Assembly: GCA_020523885.1 (NCBI GenBank)
Contig: JAJAPY010000003.1
Span: 230,702-294,701 of the forward strand
Direction: 5' to 3'
DNA: 64,000 nt
Source: Candidatus Liberimonas magnetica
GTDB taxonomy: Bacteria; Elusimicrobiota; Endomicrobiia; Endomicrobiales; JAFGIL01
Part shown: positions 1 to 7,750 of the stretch, one piece after another
How positions within the stretch are numbered: the first letter of the stretch is position 1
How the letters are laid out: each line of letters starts with the position of its first letter
Translations under genes and position numbers: made by a program
The notes under the pieces: generated by a model
Told to the model about the DNA's origin: nothing
The model's database searches: none
What the model saw: the letters and a program-made list of their open reading frames with translations, nothing else

Positions 1-308
1 TAGAATCAAATGGTTATAAAGTAATTGAAGCATCGAGCAGTGAAGATGCCCTTAAAATATGCAGGCTGGGCGACAAAAAGATCCACTTATTGATAACTGA
101 TGTTATTATGTCAGGCATGGACGGCAGTGAGCTTTCAACCCAAATAAAAAAAGAGTACCCTGATATAAAGGTCCTGTTTATGTCCGGCTATATAGAAGAA
201 TATATAGTCCATAGAGGTGTATTGGACGAAGGGATCAATTTTATGCAGAAACCTATAATGCAAAAAGACCTGCTGATAAAAGTACGTGAAGTTCTGGAGA
301 AAAAATAA
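1..308 (+). CDS. Response-regulator receiver domain, C-terminal end of a truncated gene
   Basis: The reading frame is open from position 3 and runs off the left edge, so the true start is outside the window. The visible ~101 residues are most of a CheY-like receiver: the phosphoacceptor Asp lies in LLITDVIM, the conserved Ser in FMSGY, and the conserved Lys in MQKP. The wording ITDVIMSGMDG...FMSGY is typical of receivers at the C-terminus of hybrid sensor histidine kinases (family knowledge). The parent protein may therefore be a hybrid kinase, but the kinase part is not visible. The protein ends directly after the receiver, with no output domain. Confidence 0.85.
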   Translation, partial: ESNGYKVIEASSSEDALKICRLGDKKIHLLITDVIMSGMDGSELSTQIKKEYPDIKVLFMSGYIEEYIVHRGVLDEGINFMQKPIMQKDLLIKVREVLEKK

Positions 309-323
309 CGATAGTGGCCCGGA

Positions 324-358
324 CTATTGGGTAAACCCACCCATGGTTTAGGCAATAG
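324..358 (+). other. Imperfect hairpin upstream of the SIR2-like gene
   Basis: CTATTG pairs with CAATAG and TAAACC with GGTTTA, separated by a 2x2 GG/GG internal loop. No T-run follows, so it is not a standard terminator. It ends just before the GAGG that probably serves as ribosome binding site for the gene at 367. Confidence 0.4.
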
Positions 359-366
359 AGGAATCT

Positions 367-1323
367 ATGGCAAAAGAACTTTACATCATTGGTGCCGGGG
401 CATCTCACGCAGCCGCTCAACTGCCCCTGGGGCGTGAGCTGGGCTGGTTGAATTTTTTAGAGGGTTCAACCTCCTACCCCGATATTCCTGGTCAACGAAA
501 AAACTATTTCTTTGATCAAATGTTGGCTTATTCCTATGACCAAAAAAACTGGAAAGCTTTTAAAAATCTAAAAAAAGCCATTTACGCCCATATATCAATT
601 AAATGTATTTATGAGTATCAAAATGTAATATTTGATAATTTTCTCAAAAACAAAAACCCTTCAGAAACTTCAATTATAACTTTCAATTTTGATACCCTCA
701 TAAGAGATAACTCCGAGAATAATGTCTATATAGATTATCTGATAAATTTTAATAACAAAAAGAGAAATAGTATTTTCAAAAAGATCCAGCAAAAATTACC
801 GCTTATAAAGTTACACGGGTCAATAGAATGGGCCTATTGTTATAAGTGCGGCAAACTTATTCTGCTCGAACCCTGGGTTAAGCCGGAGACATATAATAAC
901 TATATGTGCACTTGCGGCGGTTTATATGAGCCTTTTATAGCCGTACCCCATGAAAATATAATCCAATTACCGGTATGGTTTCAGGAGTTGTGGAATTTGG
1001 CGGCTCATGAGCTGAAAAAAGCTGAAAAGATATATTTTATAGGTTACTCTTTTCCTGAGTACGACACGGAAGCAATTAAGTTATTGCAGGATAACATCGA
1101 TAAAGATACCGCTATCGTTGTTGTTGACCCGCATTCAGAAACCGTAAAAGACAGGCTGGCGGAATTAGGCTTCAAAAGAAATAACATATTATCAGAAAAC
1201 ATGGGTTTTAAAGACTATGTAGAGAAAACTATTCAAAAAACCGGAGTAGCGTCAGGTTCAACTAAGGAGAATATTAGCACTTTTGACAAAGCAAAGGATT
1301 TATCTTTCAATGGCAACTTTTAA
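367..1323 (+). CDS. SIR2-like (sirtuin-fold) protein with zinc-ribbon cysteines
   Basis: A 318-residue stand-alone protein of the SIR2-like superfamily. Visible marks are the N-terminal nucleotide-binding loop GAGAS (residues ~10-14), TFNFDTL (~104-110), KLHGS (~148), a Cys-x2-Cys / Cys-x-Cys pair consistent with a structural zinc site (~158-183), and FIGYSFPEYD (~226-235), the C-terminal Rossmann signature of the family. Members include deacylase relatives and NAD-consuming effectors of antiphage systems. No effector or sensor domain is fused here, so a defence role is only a possibility. ATG follows GAGG by 5 nt. A terminator lies at 1364. No operon partner is evident. Confidence 0.75.
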   Translation: MAKELYIIGAGASHAAAQLPLGRELGWLNFLEGSTSYPDIPGQRKNYFFDQMLAYSYDQKNWKAFKNLKKAIYAHISIKCIYEYQNVIFDNFLKNKNPSETSIITFNFDTLIRDNSENNVYIDYLINFNNKKRNSIFKKIQQKLPLIKLHGSIEWAYCYKCGKLILLEPWVKPETYNNYMCTCGGLYEPFIAVPHENIIQLPVWFQELWNLAAHELKKAEKIYFIGYSFPEYDTEAIKLLQDNIDKDTAIVVVDPHSETVKDRLAELGFKRNNILSENMGFKDYVEKTIQKTGVASGSTKENISTFDKAKDLSFNGNF

Positions 1324-1363
1324 ATTGAAATAGAAATAAAAGGTTTCAAGAAAACAATATATG

Positions 1364-1400
1364 ACCATCTTCCACCGCGTAGGTGGAACATGGTTTTTTT
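1364..1400 (+). terminator. Rho-independent terminator after the SIR2-like gene
   Basis: A 13-nt arm (ACCATCTTCCACC) pairs with GGTGGAACATGGT with one mismatch and a GCGTA loop, followed by seven T. It also overlaps the 3' end of the convergent holin-like gene. Confidence 0.85.
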
Positions 1401-1860
1401 ATTTGTCTTGTATTTGTTTGGTGTCTTTGGGGTGGACTACTTCGGCATCTACTACATTACCGTACGGCCCGGGGGCGGATGGCTGGCGGGTAGCTGCGTG
1501 AAAAAGGACCTCGGAACTTTTTGTTTTAAAAAATATATCTAAAAAGAAGTTTATAAAACCGAAAAGGAGCGCTGCAAGTATTGCTTGCCAGAAATTTTCC
1601 ACACTAAAACCGCTCACGAACTTCGGTATCAGGTAAAACAAAAAACCGTTAATAATGAACGTAAAAATGCCCAGCGTAACAAGGGTGATGGGAAGGGTAA
1701 TAATAAAGAGTATAGGCTTAAGAAGAAGGTTCAAAAGCCAGATGACGATAGAAGCTGATATAAGAACCGAGAACCCTTCGGCTTGTATTCCCGGCAGAAC
1801 AAGGGTAATTAACTTAAGCGATATTATATTCCTAACGATAGTTAAAGCTAATTTTATCAT
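1399..1860 (-). CDS. Phage-holin-family / YvlD-like four-helix membrane protein
   Basis: A 153-residue protein with four hydrophobic helices (about residues 5-25, 30-52, 57-82, 90-112) and a short polar C-terminal tail. The pattern, including LLNLLLKPILFIITLPI and LGIFTFIINGFLFYLIP, matches the mycobacterial-phage-type holin superfamily IV / YvlD family. These are widespread small inner-membrane proteins of unclear function, and despite the name usually not phage genes. No lysis genes are nearby. It is convergent with the SIR2-like gene. The Pro/Gly-rich tail after residue ~118 is atypical and may be species-specific. Confidence 0.75.
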   Translation of the reverse strand: MIKLALTIVRNIISLKLITLVLPGIQAEGFSVLISASIVIWLLNLLLKPILFIITLPITLVTLGIFTFIINGFLFYLIPKFVSGFSVENFWQAILAALLFGFINFFLDIFFKTKSSEVLFHAATRQPSAPGPYGNVVDAEVVHPKDTKQIQDK

Positions 1861-2011
1861 ATATATAGGCCAGTAAGGTTTTTTAACGGCTATATTTTAC
1901 AAAATATTTCATTAAAACACTAATACGTTGAAAATTTATATTTAAAGAAGTATAATTTCATAAGGGATTTTCATGGATTTTAGGATCATTTTATAGAATA
2001 GTGAAATCATA

Positions 2012-2371
2012 ATGGCAAAACTACTTATAGTTGAAGATGAAAGGAGTGTAAGCGAGCTTCTAAGGCTGAGGCTGACAGCTTCCGGCCATAAAATTACTCT
2101 TGCCGATAACGGCGAGGAAGGCTGGGAAAAAGTGCAGTCGCAAAAACCTGACCTTGTTATCCTTGATATAGGAATACCGCTTTTAAACGGCATAGACCTC
2201 TGCCGTTTAATAAAGAACAGCGAGCAATTAAAAAAAACACCCATAATCATGCTGACCTCAAGAAAGACTCTGGGTGACTGGGAAAAAGGCCTTGATGCCG
2301 GAGCAGATGCCTACCTTAACAAACCCTATAACATGAACGAGCTCATAGAAAACATCGAAAAACTATTATAA
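2012..2371 (+). CDS. Single-domain response regulator (CheY-like)
   Basis: A 119-residue stand-alone receiver. It has acidic-pocket residues E8-D9-E10, phosphoacceptor Asp in LVILDIGIP (~residue 52), the conserved Thr/Ser in MLTSRK and Lys in LNKPYN. There is no DNA-binding or enzymatic output, so it should act through protein-protein contact or as a phosphorelay intermediate. It stands alone ahead of the first pst operon. A TATAAT lies at 1951-1956, but the repeated boxes found at the pst promoters are not seen here, so Pho control is not supported. Confidence 0.85.
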   Translation: MAKLLIVEDERSVSELLRLRLTASGHKITLADNGEEGWEKVQSQKPDLVILDIGIPLLNGIDLCRLIKNSEQLKKTPIIMLTSRKTLGDWEKGLDAGADAYLNKPYNMNELIENIEKLL

Positions 2372-2455
2372 TTCCTTTTTACACCAGATATCATTACTTC
2401 ACCCTGGGGTGTACCCCTTAGGTATGGACACCAAAAGGTATGAAGTTGCTATAGT

Positions 2456-2510
2456 CTTAACAATCTCTTAATACCATCTTAACACAATCTTAACACAAAA
2501 AAACTATACT
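2456..2510 (+). promoter_or_regulatory. Pho-box array and promoter of the first pst operon
   Basis: Four direct repeats CTTAACA, CTTAATA, CTTAACA, CTTAACA start at 2456, 2467, 2478 and 2489, exactly 11 bp apart. A -10 TATACT lies at 2505-2510, 16 bp after the start of the last repeat. An 11-bp period with a 7-bp unit is the known geometry of PhoB/PhoP sites, which replace the -35 element. Transcription should start near 2517, about 70 nt before pstS. Confidence 0.85.
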
Positions 2511-2588
2511 TTAAGCGGATTATTTTTTGTATCGAAAAGTATCGGACAACAGGAGATGCAGAATTAAATCCTAAAAAGGAGGGAAGTT

Positions 2589-3440
2589 ATGAAAGGTTTA
2601 TTAAGATTAGTTGTAGTTTTTGTTCTGTCTTTAGGTTTGTTTAGTTTTGCTGGTGGAGATCAAAACTCCAAAAGAAAAACAATCACTATCAAGGGTTCTG
2701 ATACGATGGTAATTTTGGGGCAGAGATGGGCGGAAGATTATATGAAATCCCATCCCGATATCATTGTACAAGTTACAGGAGGCGGTTCCGGGACAGGCAT
2801 CGCAGCTTTGATCAACGGGTCTACGGATATATGCCAGGCTTCAAGGCCTTTAAAAGATGAGGAAAATAAACTCATTATTCAAAAACGGGGTAAAGGGTCT
2901 AAGGAAATACCTGTAGCGCAGGATGGTATAGCTATATATTGCAACGAAAAAAATCCGGTAATTTCTTTAACCATAGAACAGCTGAAACAAATTTACCAGG
3001 GGAAAATAAATAACTGGTCGCAACTCGGCTGGGATAAAAAGGAAATAGTCCTCTATGGAAGAGAAAATAACTCCGGAACTTATACATACTTTAAAGAACA
3101 TGTTCTAAAAGGCGAAGATTTCTATAATATGGTGCAGTCTTTACCCGGTACAGCAGCTGTTGTAAATGCGATCAGTAAAGATAAGTATTCTATAGGGTAC
3201 GGCGGAATGGCTTATGCAAAAGGTATTAAAGAAATCGGAGTAAAAAAAGATGATAAAAGCCCTGCCTTGCTGCCTTCAATCAAGAATATCGTATCTGGAG
3301 TATATCCTGTAAGCAGAAAATTATATTTTTATACGGTTGCTGAACCTGCGGGAGTTACAAAAGATTTTATAGAATGGGTTTTGGCTAAAGAAGGCCAAGA
3401 AATATGTCAGGAAGTCGGTTATGTCTGTTTAAAAAAATGA
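2589..3440 (+). CDS. pstS: Phosphate ABC transporter substrate-binding protein PstS (system 1)
   Basis: A 283-residue periplasmic phosphate-binding protein. A signal peptide (K-rich start, LRLVVVFVLSLGLFSFA, cleavage near residue 22) is followed by the three ligand-contact segments of the PstS family: GSDTM (~residue 37), GGGSGTG (~65) and ASRP (~84), plus ENNSGTYTYF in the second lobe. It has AAGGAGG 6 nt before the ATG. It heads pstSCAB1B2-phoU behind a four-unit Pho box and overlaps pstC by ATGA. It differs clearly from the second PstS at 12440, which suggests the two systems have different affinities or conditions of use. Confidence 0.93.
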   Translation: MKGLLRLVVVFVLSLGLFSFAGGDQNSKRKTITIKGSDTMVILGQRWAEDYMKSHPDIIVQVTGGGSGTGIAALINGSTDICQASRPLKDEENKLIIQKRGKGSKEIPVAQDGIAIYCNEKNPVISLTIEQLKQIYQGKINNWSQLGWDKKEIVLYGRENNSGTYTYFKEHVLKGEDFYNMVQSLPGTAAVVNAISKDKYSIGYGGMAYAKGIKEIGVKKDDKSPALLPSIKNIVSGVYPVSRKLYFYTVAEPAGVTKDFIEWVLAKEGQEICQEVGYVCLKK

Positions 3441-4369
3441 AACGAATAAAAAATACTTTTATAGAACTATCGATTAAGCTTAGCGCATTTATCGTTATCG
3501 GCACTTTGATACTTATATTCATATTTATTGCCAAGGAGTCCTTGCCGATATTTACTTCACCTGAGCTTCATAAAGAAACTGACCTTTTGAGGCTTTTTCT
3601 CCCGCAACAATATAATCCCGGTGAAGGGAAAGTCTTTTTATGGCAGCCGATCTCGAATATCCCGAAATATTCTATTATAGTGCTTTTGCTCGGAACCTTA
3701 AAGGTTACCTTTGTAGCCCTTCTTTTTGCCATACCTATCTCTATTGCCGCAGCGATCTATACAAGTGAATTTGCCCCAAACTTTATCAGGGAATTTATAA
3801 AACCGGTCATAGAACTTTTAGCCGGATTTCCTTCTGTTGTCTTAGGTTTCTTTGCACTGATGGTGCTTGCAAGTTGGCTGCAGGGGCTTTTTGGCTGGAC
3901 TTTCAGGCTAAATGCTATTACTGCCGGTTTGGCAATGGGTTTGGCTGTAATCCCTATTGTCTATACAATAACTGAAGATTCGCTTAATGCAGTACCTAAA
4001 ATATACAGGGATGGCGCCCTTGCTTTGGGTGCGGATAAATGGCAAACGGCTTATAGAGTTGTTTTGCCGGCTGCATTCCCGGGCATATTTGCCGCGTGTG
4101 TTTTAGGGCTTGGAAGAGCCATAGGTGAAACCATGATAGTTTTAATGGCAAGCGGTAATGCCGCTATTATGTCAGGTAAATTGTATTATTCCGTACGTAC
4201 GCTTTCAGCAACTATAGCTGCCGAGCTTGCAGAGGTAGTTGTAGGCAGCACTCATTACAGCGTTTTGTTTTTTATCGGCACTTTTCTTTTTATAGTAACC
4301 TTTTTTGTAAACTTGTTCGGTTACTGGTTTGTAGGCAGGCTCAAAGATAAATTAGAGGGAAAAATATGA
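3437..4369 (+). CDS. pstC: Phosphate ABC transporter permease PstC (system 1)
   Basis: A 310-residue inner-membrane permease with six predicted transmembrane segments. The EAA-type cytoplasmic loop is seen in DGALALGADKWQTAYRVVLP (residues ~192-211). ATG at 3437 is chosen because it overlaps the pstS stop as ATGA; an upstream ATG in the same frame lies inside pstS. With PstA it forms the phosphate channel coupled to PstB. A periplasmic insert of ~45 residues sits after the first helix (~35-80), as in many PstC proteins. It overlaps pstA by 4 nt. Confidence 0.93.
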   Translation: MKRIKNTFIELSIKLSAFIVIGTLILIFIFIAKESLPIFTSPELHKETDLLRLFLPQQYNPGEGKVFLWQPISNIPKYSIIVLLLGTLKVTFVALLFAIPISIAAAIYTSEFAPNFIREFIKPVIELLAGFPSVVLGFFALMVLASWLQGLFGWTFRLNAITAGLAMGLAVIPIVYTITEDSLNAVPKIYRDGALALGADKWQTAYRVVLPAAFPGIFAACVLGLGRAIGETMIVLMASGNAAIMSGKLYYSVRTLSATIAAELAEVVVGSTHYSVLFFIGTFLFIVTFFVNLFGYWFVGRLKDKLEGKI

Positions 4370-5244
4370 AATTTTTCCAGTTACTTACAGGGATTGCCTG
4401 TTTAATAATAGTGGCGCTAGTCTGTTTAATTATGGGTAATATAATTTATTTCGGGTGGAGCAATATTTCAATAGATTTTTTGACTAAAGCCCCGGAGATG
4501 GGAATGACAAAAGGCGGTATCTTTCCCGCGATATTTGGCACGGTCGCTCTTGTTATCCTTATGACTATCATTGTAATTCCTCTAGGTGTGTTTACAGCTG
4601 TTTATCTACATGAATACGCACCGAAAAATTCTAAACTTCTTTATATTGTAAGGCTTGCCTTACAAAACCTGGCAGGCGTTCCGTCTATTGTATTCGGCCT
4701 GTTCGGTTTGGGGTTCTTTGTTCAGTTTATTGGAAGAGGAATAGATACCGTAATATTCGGCAATAACCTGGTTTTCGGCCAGCCAGCTATTATCTGGGCT
4801 GCTTTGACAATGGCCGTGCTCACTTTGCCTACGGTTGTTGTAGCAACAGAAGAATCTCTAAGAGCTGTGCCTGATTCTTACAGGGAAGTAGCCTATTCTC
4901 TGGGAGCTACAAAATTACAGATGATATTTAAAGTAGTCCTGCCAAACTCGGTCAGCGGGATACTTACAGGCGGGGTCTTGGCTATAAGCCGCGGTGCAGG
5001 AGAAGTAGCTCCGATAATGTTTACCGGCGCCGCCTACTTCCTGCCCTATCTGCCTAAAAAGCTTAACGACCAGTTTATGGAACTTGGTTATCATATATAT
5101 GTTATGGCCACGCAGTCGCCGGATGTTGAGGCTACAAAGCCAATCCTCTATTCAACCGTGCTGGTATTATTAGTTTTAACTTTTGCGCTTAATTTTACCG
5201 CAATTCTGATCCGTGCACAGATAAGAGCAAGAGCCAGGAGATAG
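4366..5244 (+). CDS. pstA: Phosphate ABC transporter permease PstA (system 1)
   Basis: A 292-residue permease, partner of PstC. It has six membrane segments, the PstA hallmark NLAGVPSIVFGLFGLGFF (~residues 102-119) and the EAA loop in YSLGATKLQMIFKVVLPNS. It starts in the ATGA overlap with pstC and ends 1 nt before pstB1, so expression is tightly coupled. Length is normal for the family. Confidence 0.93.
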   Translation: MKFFQLLTGIACLIIVALVCLIMGNIIYFGWSNISIDFLTKAPEMGMTKGGIFPAIFGTVALVILMTIIVIPLGVFTAVYLHEYAPKNSKLLYIVRLALQNLAGVPSIVFGLFGLGFFVQFIGRGIDTVIFGNNLVFGQPAIIWAALTMAVLTLPTVVVATEESLRAVPDSYREVAYSLGATKLQMIFKVVLPNSVSGILTGGVLAISRGAGEVAPIMFTGAAYFLPYLPKKLNDQFMELGYHIYVMATQSPDVEATKPILYSTVLVLLVLTFALNFTAILIRAQIRARARR

Positions 5245-5245
5245 T

Positions 5246-6025
5246 ATGGCGCAGGAATTTGATTTAAAGAATAAAGTTAAGATCAGGGTAAGTAATTTCT
5301 CCTTTAAATATGGAGATGTTAATGCTTTGGATAACCTTACTTTTGATACCTATGAAAACACCATTCTCTCTATTATAGGGCCTGCTAAGAGCGGAAAAAC
5401 AACATTCTTAAGGTGTTTAAACCGGCTTAATGACCTTAATTTGACTTCAACGATTACCGGTGAAATATTTTTAGATGATAAAAGCATTTATTCAAACGAC
5501 ATGAACGTTTCATTACTGCGCAAGAAAATGGGCATGGTTTTTGCCGTGCCCGTGCCTTTACCGGGTTCTATTTATAATAATATGGCTCTGGGCCCGAGAT
5601 TGCACGGAATAACCAATAAAGAAGATCTTGATGGCATAATAGAAAAAAGCTTAAAGTCTTCAGTTTTATGGGAGGAAGTAAAAGACAGGCTGGATGAAAA
5701 CGTAACTAACTTAAGCGGAGGCCAGCAGCAAAGATTGTGCCTGGCAAGGGTCCTTGCTCTGGAGCCTGAAGTTATCCTGCTTGATGAGCCATGTTCGGGT
5801 CTTGACCCCATATCAACAGCAAAAATAGAAGAGGCGCTCCAGGAACTGAAAAACAATCATACTGTTATACTAGTGACTAATAATGTAAATCAGGCGGCGA
5901 GGGCTTCTGATCTGACCATATTTTTTTACCTGGGAAAGATCATCGAATACAATAAGACCTCTGAGATATTTACAAAACCAAAAAATAAGCAGACCGAGGA
6001 CTATCTTCAGGGGAAGTTCGGATAA
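5246..6025 (+). CDS. pstB: PstB-type ATPase, divergent subunit (intact LSGGQ, no Q-loop Gln or H-loop His)
   Basis: A 259-residue nucleotide-binding subunit. Walker A is GPAKSGKT instead of the usual GPSGCGKS, and Walker B (VILLDEP) and the signature NLSGGQQQR are intact. The Q-loop, normally [10 protein letters not shown], reads MVFAVPVPLP, so the Gln is Ala. The switch His, normally VTHNMQQ, reads VTNNVNQ. In ABC ATPases these residues help position water and Mg for hydrolysis, so the site built on this subunit's own Walker A should be weak. Its LSGGQ could still complete a site on a partner. The next gene is a second PstB with the opposite defect. I recall similar VFA-PVPLP PstB proteins in other bacteria, so this looks like a maintained subfamily rather than decay. 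Confidence 0.88.
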   Translation: MAQEFDLKNKVKIRVSNFSFKYGDVNALDNLTFDTYENTILSIIGPAKSGKTTFLRCLNRLNDLNLTSTITGEIFLDDKSIYSNDMNVSLLRKKMGMVFAVPVPLPGSIYNNMALGPRLHGITNKEDLDGIIEKSLKSSVLWEEVKDRLDENVTNLSGGQQQRLCLARVLALEPEVILLDEPCSGLDPISTAKIEEALQELKNNHTVILVTNNVNQAARASDLTIFFYLGKIIEYNKTSEIFTKPKNKQTEDYLQGKFG

Positions 6026-6033
6026 ACTAGGAG

Positions 6034-6133
6034 CCCAGCCCTTCCTGAAATGTTTTATTATAGGCAGAGTTTGGATGAGATTCATAATTAGATGAGAGTT
6101 AGTATATTAATTGGTTTACAAGGAAGGGCTGGG
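6034..6133 (+). repeat. 13-bp perfect inverted repeat between the two pstB genes
   Basis: CCCAGCCCTTCCT (6034-6046) is repeated as AGGAAGGGCTGGG (6121-6133). The right arm contains the likely ribosome binding site (AGGAAGGG) and its last base is the first base of the GTG start of the second pstB, so pairing would hide translation initiation. It could instead be the ends of a small inserted element. Confidence 0.65.
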
Positions 6134-6885
6134 TGAGCATAATAAAAACTGAAAATCTTAATGTTTACTATAAAAAATTCCATGCTTTGAAAGATGTAAA
6201 TGTCCAGATAAATGAAAAGACTGTAACCAGTATTATCGGGCCTTCAGGGTGCGGTAAGTCTACTCTTTTAAGGTGTTTTAACCGCATGAATGACACTGTT
6301 ATCGGTTTTAGGTCAACCGGAAAAATATTTATCAACAATAATGATATCTGCCTTAAGTCAACAAATCTTACTAATTTACGAAAAAAAGTGGGTATGGTTT
6401 TCCAAAGGCCCAACCCTTTCCCATTGACTGTTTTTGAAAACATCGCTTTTGGCCTTAGAATACATCACTCAGAGAATAAGGATTCCCTTGAGCACATCGT
6501 CAAAATAAGCCTTGAATCAACACGGCTTTGGAATGAACTGAAGGATAAACTTAAGTCACCGGCGCTTAGCCTCTCGCCTGAACAACAGCAGAGGTTATGC
6601 ATCTCAAGAGTCCTTACAGTAATGCCCGACATAATACTTATGGATGAGCCTTGCTCAGCTCTTGACCCTATCTCAACAGCGCACATTGAAGAACTTATCA
6701 GGGAACTTAAGGAAAACTATACTATAGTTATTGTAACTCACAATATGCAGCAGGCCGCAAGAGTATCCGATTATACAGCCTATATGTATCTTGGAGAATT
6801 AATAGAATCCGGTCAGACAGACAAGATATTTACTGTTCCTAAGGATAAAAGGACAGAGGATTACTTGTCCGGGAAATTCGGATAA
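6133..6885 (+). CDS. pstB: PstB-type ATPase, catalytic partner subunit (intact Walker A/Q/B/H, altered signature)
   Basis: A 250-residue PstB homologue starting at GTG 6133 behind AGGAAGGG. Walker [10 protein letters not shown]-loop MVFQRPNPFP, Walker B IILMDEP and switch VTHNMQQ are all canonical. The ABC signature, however, is SLSPEQQQR in place of LSGGQQQR: both glycines of the signature are lost. This is the mirror image of the preceding subunit. A heterodimer would give one complete ATP site (this Walker A/Q/B/H with the partner's LSGGQ) and one degenerate site. The ~107-nt gap to pstB1, unlike the overlaps upstream, holds an inverted repeat covering the start. Confidence 0.88.
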   Translation: MSIIKTENLNVYYKKFHALKDVNVQINEKTVTSIIGPSGCGKSTLLRCFNRMNDTVIGFRSTGKIFINNNDICLKSTNLTNLRKKVGMVFQRPNPFPLTVFENIAFGLRIHHSENKDSLEHIVKISLESTRLWNELKDKLKSPALSLSPEQQQRLCISRVLTVMPDIILMDEPCSALDPISTAHIEELIRELKENYTIVIVTHNMQQAARVSDYTAYMYLGELIESGQTDKIFTVPKDKRTEDYLSGKFG

Positions 6886-6894
6886 TGTTTTAAC

Positions 6895-6987
6895 GTAGGG
6901 GCAGGCCTTGCGTCTGCCCATTTATATGTTTGTTTAAATTTTAAAAATCACGAATATTATACGGGCAGACGCAAGGCCCGCCCCTAC
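6895..6987 (+). mobile_element. MITE-like inverted-repeat element between pstB and phoU, copy 1
   Basis: Two 25-bp arms (6895-6919 and 6963-6987) match in inverted orientation at 24 of 25 positions, each with GTAGGGGC at the outer end, around an A/T-rich core. A related element sits at the same place in the second pst operon (15916-15996). No coding capacity. Similar GTAGGGGC-ended repeats are widespread in bacterial genomes. Confidence 0.7.
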
Positions 6988-7015
6988 AGTGACAATAAAT
7001 TTTAAGGAGAACTTC

Positions 7016-7687
7016 ATGTTAGAAGAAAAATTAATTAGTTTAAAGAAAGAACTTGTTGAATACGCAAGCCTGGTGGAATCCATGGTTGAAAAGAGCAGCA
7101 AAGGGCTGTTGAACAAGGAAAAGTCTCTGCTTAAAGAAGTGATAGAAAAAGACGAGCCCAAAGCCAATAATTATGAAATAGAGATGGATGAATTATGTAC
7201 GAACATAATAGCCCAATACCAGCCTAAAGCCAGGAGCTTGCGCACAGTGTTGATGGTCCTTAAGATGAGCAATGACCTTGAACGCATGGGCGACCATGCA
7301 GTTAACATAGTGGAAAGCGCCCTTTTCCTGATAGAAAGGCCTTGGGTAAAACCAATGATAGATATCCCTAAGATGGCAGAAACAACTATCTCTATGTTAA
7401 GAGACAGCATAAACTCATTTATAAACGAAGATGCTGTATTGGCAAGAAATGTGTGCCAAAGAGATAATATTGTTGATGACCTTAAAGATAAGATAGTTAT
7501 AGAATTAAGCGCTGTTATGAGTTCGGATACTACTGCCATAGAGCGTTCCCTGCATCTTTTGAGAATATCCGGCAACCTTGAAAGAATAGCTGATCTGTCA
7601 ACTAATATTTGTGAAGAAGTTATGTTTATGGTAGAAGGAAAAGTCATTAAGCATCATAACGATGAAACAAAAGACCATCATCAGTAG
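7016..7687 (+). CDS. phoU: PhoU phosphate-signalling regulator (system 1)
   Basis: A 223-residue all-helical protein with two PhoU repeats, each carrying the metal-binding pattern: DELCTNIIAQYQP...NDLERMGDHAVNI in the first, and GNLERIADLSTNICEE in the second. PhoU connects Pst transport activity to PhoR and keeps the kinase off when phosphate is ample. ATG 7016 is chosen because AAGGAGA lies 5 nt upstream; a GTG at 6989 would place the start next to the repeat element. phoB follows after 63 nt. It is a close paralogue of the protein at 16027, of identical length. Confidence 0.92.
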   Translation: MLEEKLISLKKELVEYASLVESMVEKSSKGLLNKEKSLLKEVIEKDEPKANNYEIEMDELCTNIIAQYQPKARSLRTVLMVLKMSNDLERMGDHAVNIVESALFLIERPWVKPMIDIPKMAETTISMLRDSINSFINEDAVLARNVCQRDNIVDDLKDKIVIELSAVMSSDTTAIERSLHLLRISGNLERIADLSTNICEEVMFMVEGKVIKHHNDETKDHHQ

Positions 7688-7750
7688 AAATAGTTTTGAA
7701 AAGTTTATTTCTATAATGTATAATATTGTTGTTTCCAGGTTTAAAAGCAA

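Noticed and set aside
3404..3436. Earlier start for pstC
   Set aside because: It lies inside pstS; the ATGA overlap at 3437 is the natural start.
7681..7724. Pho boxes in front of phoB
   Set aside because: TATAAT is present, but the expected 11-bp repeats are not; only one weak unit (GTTTATT) fits.
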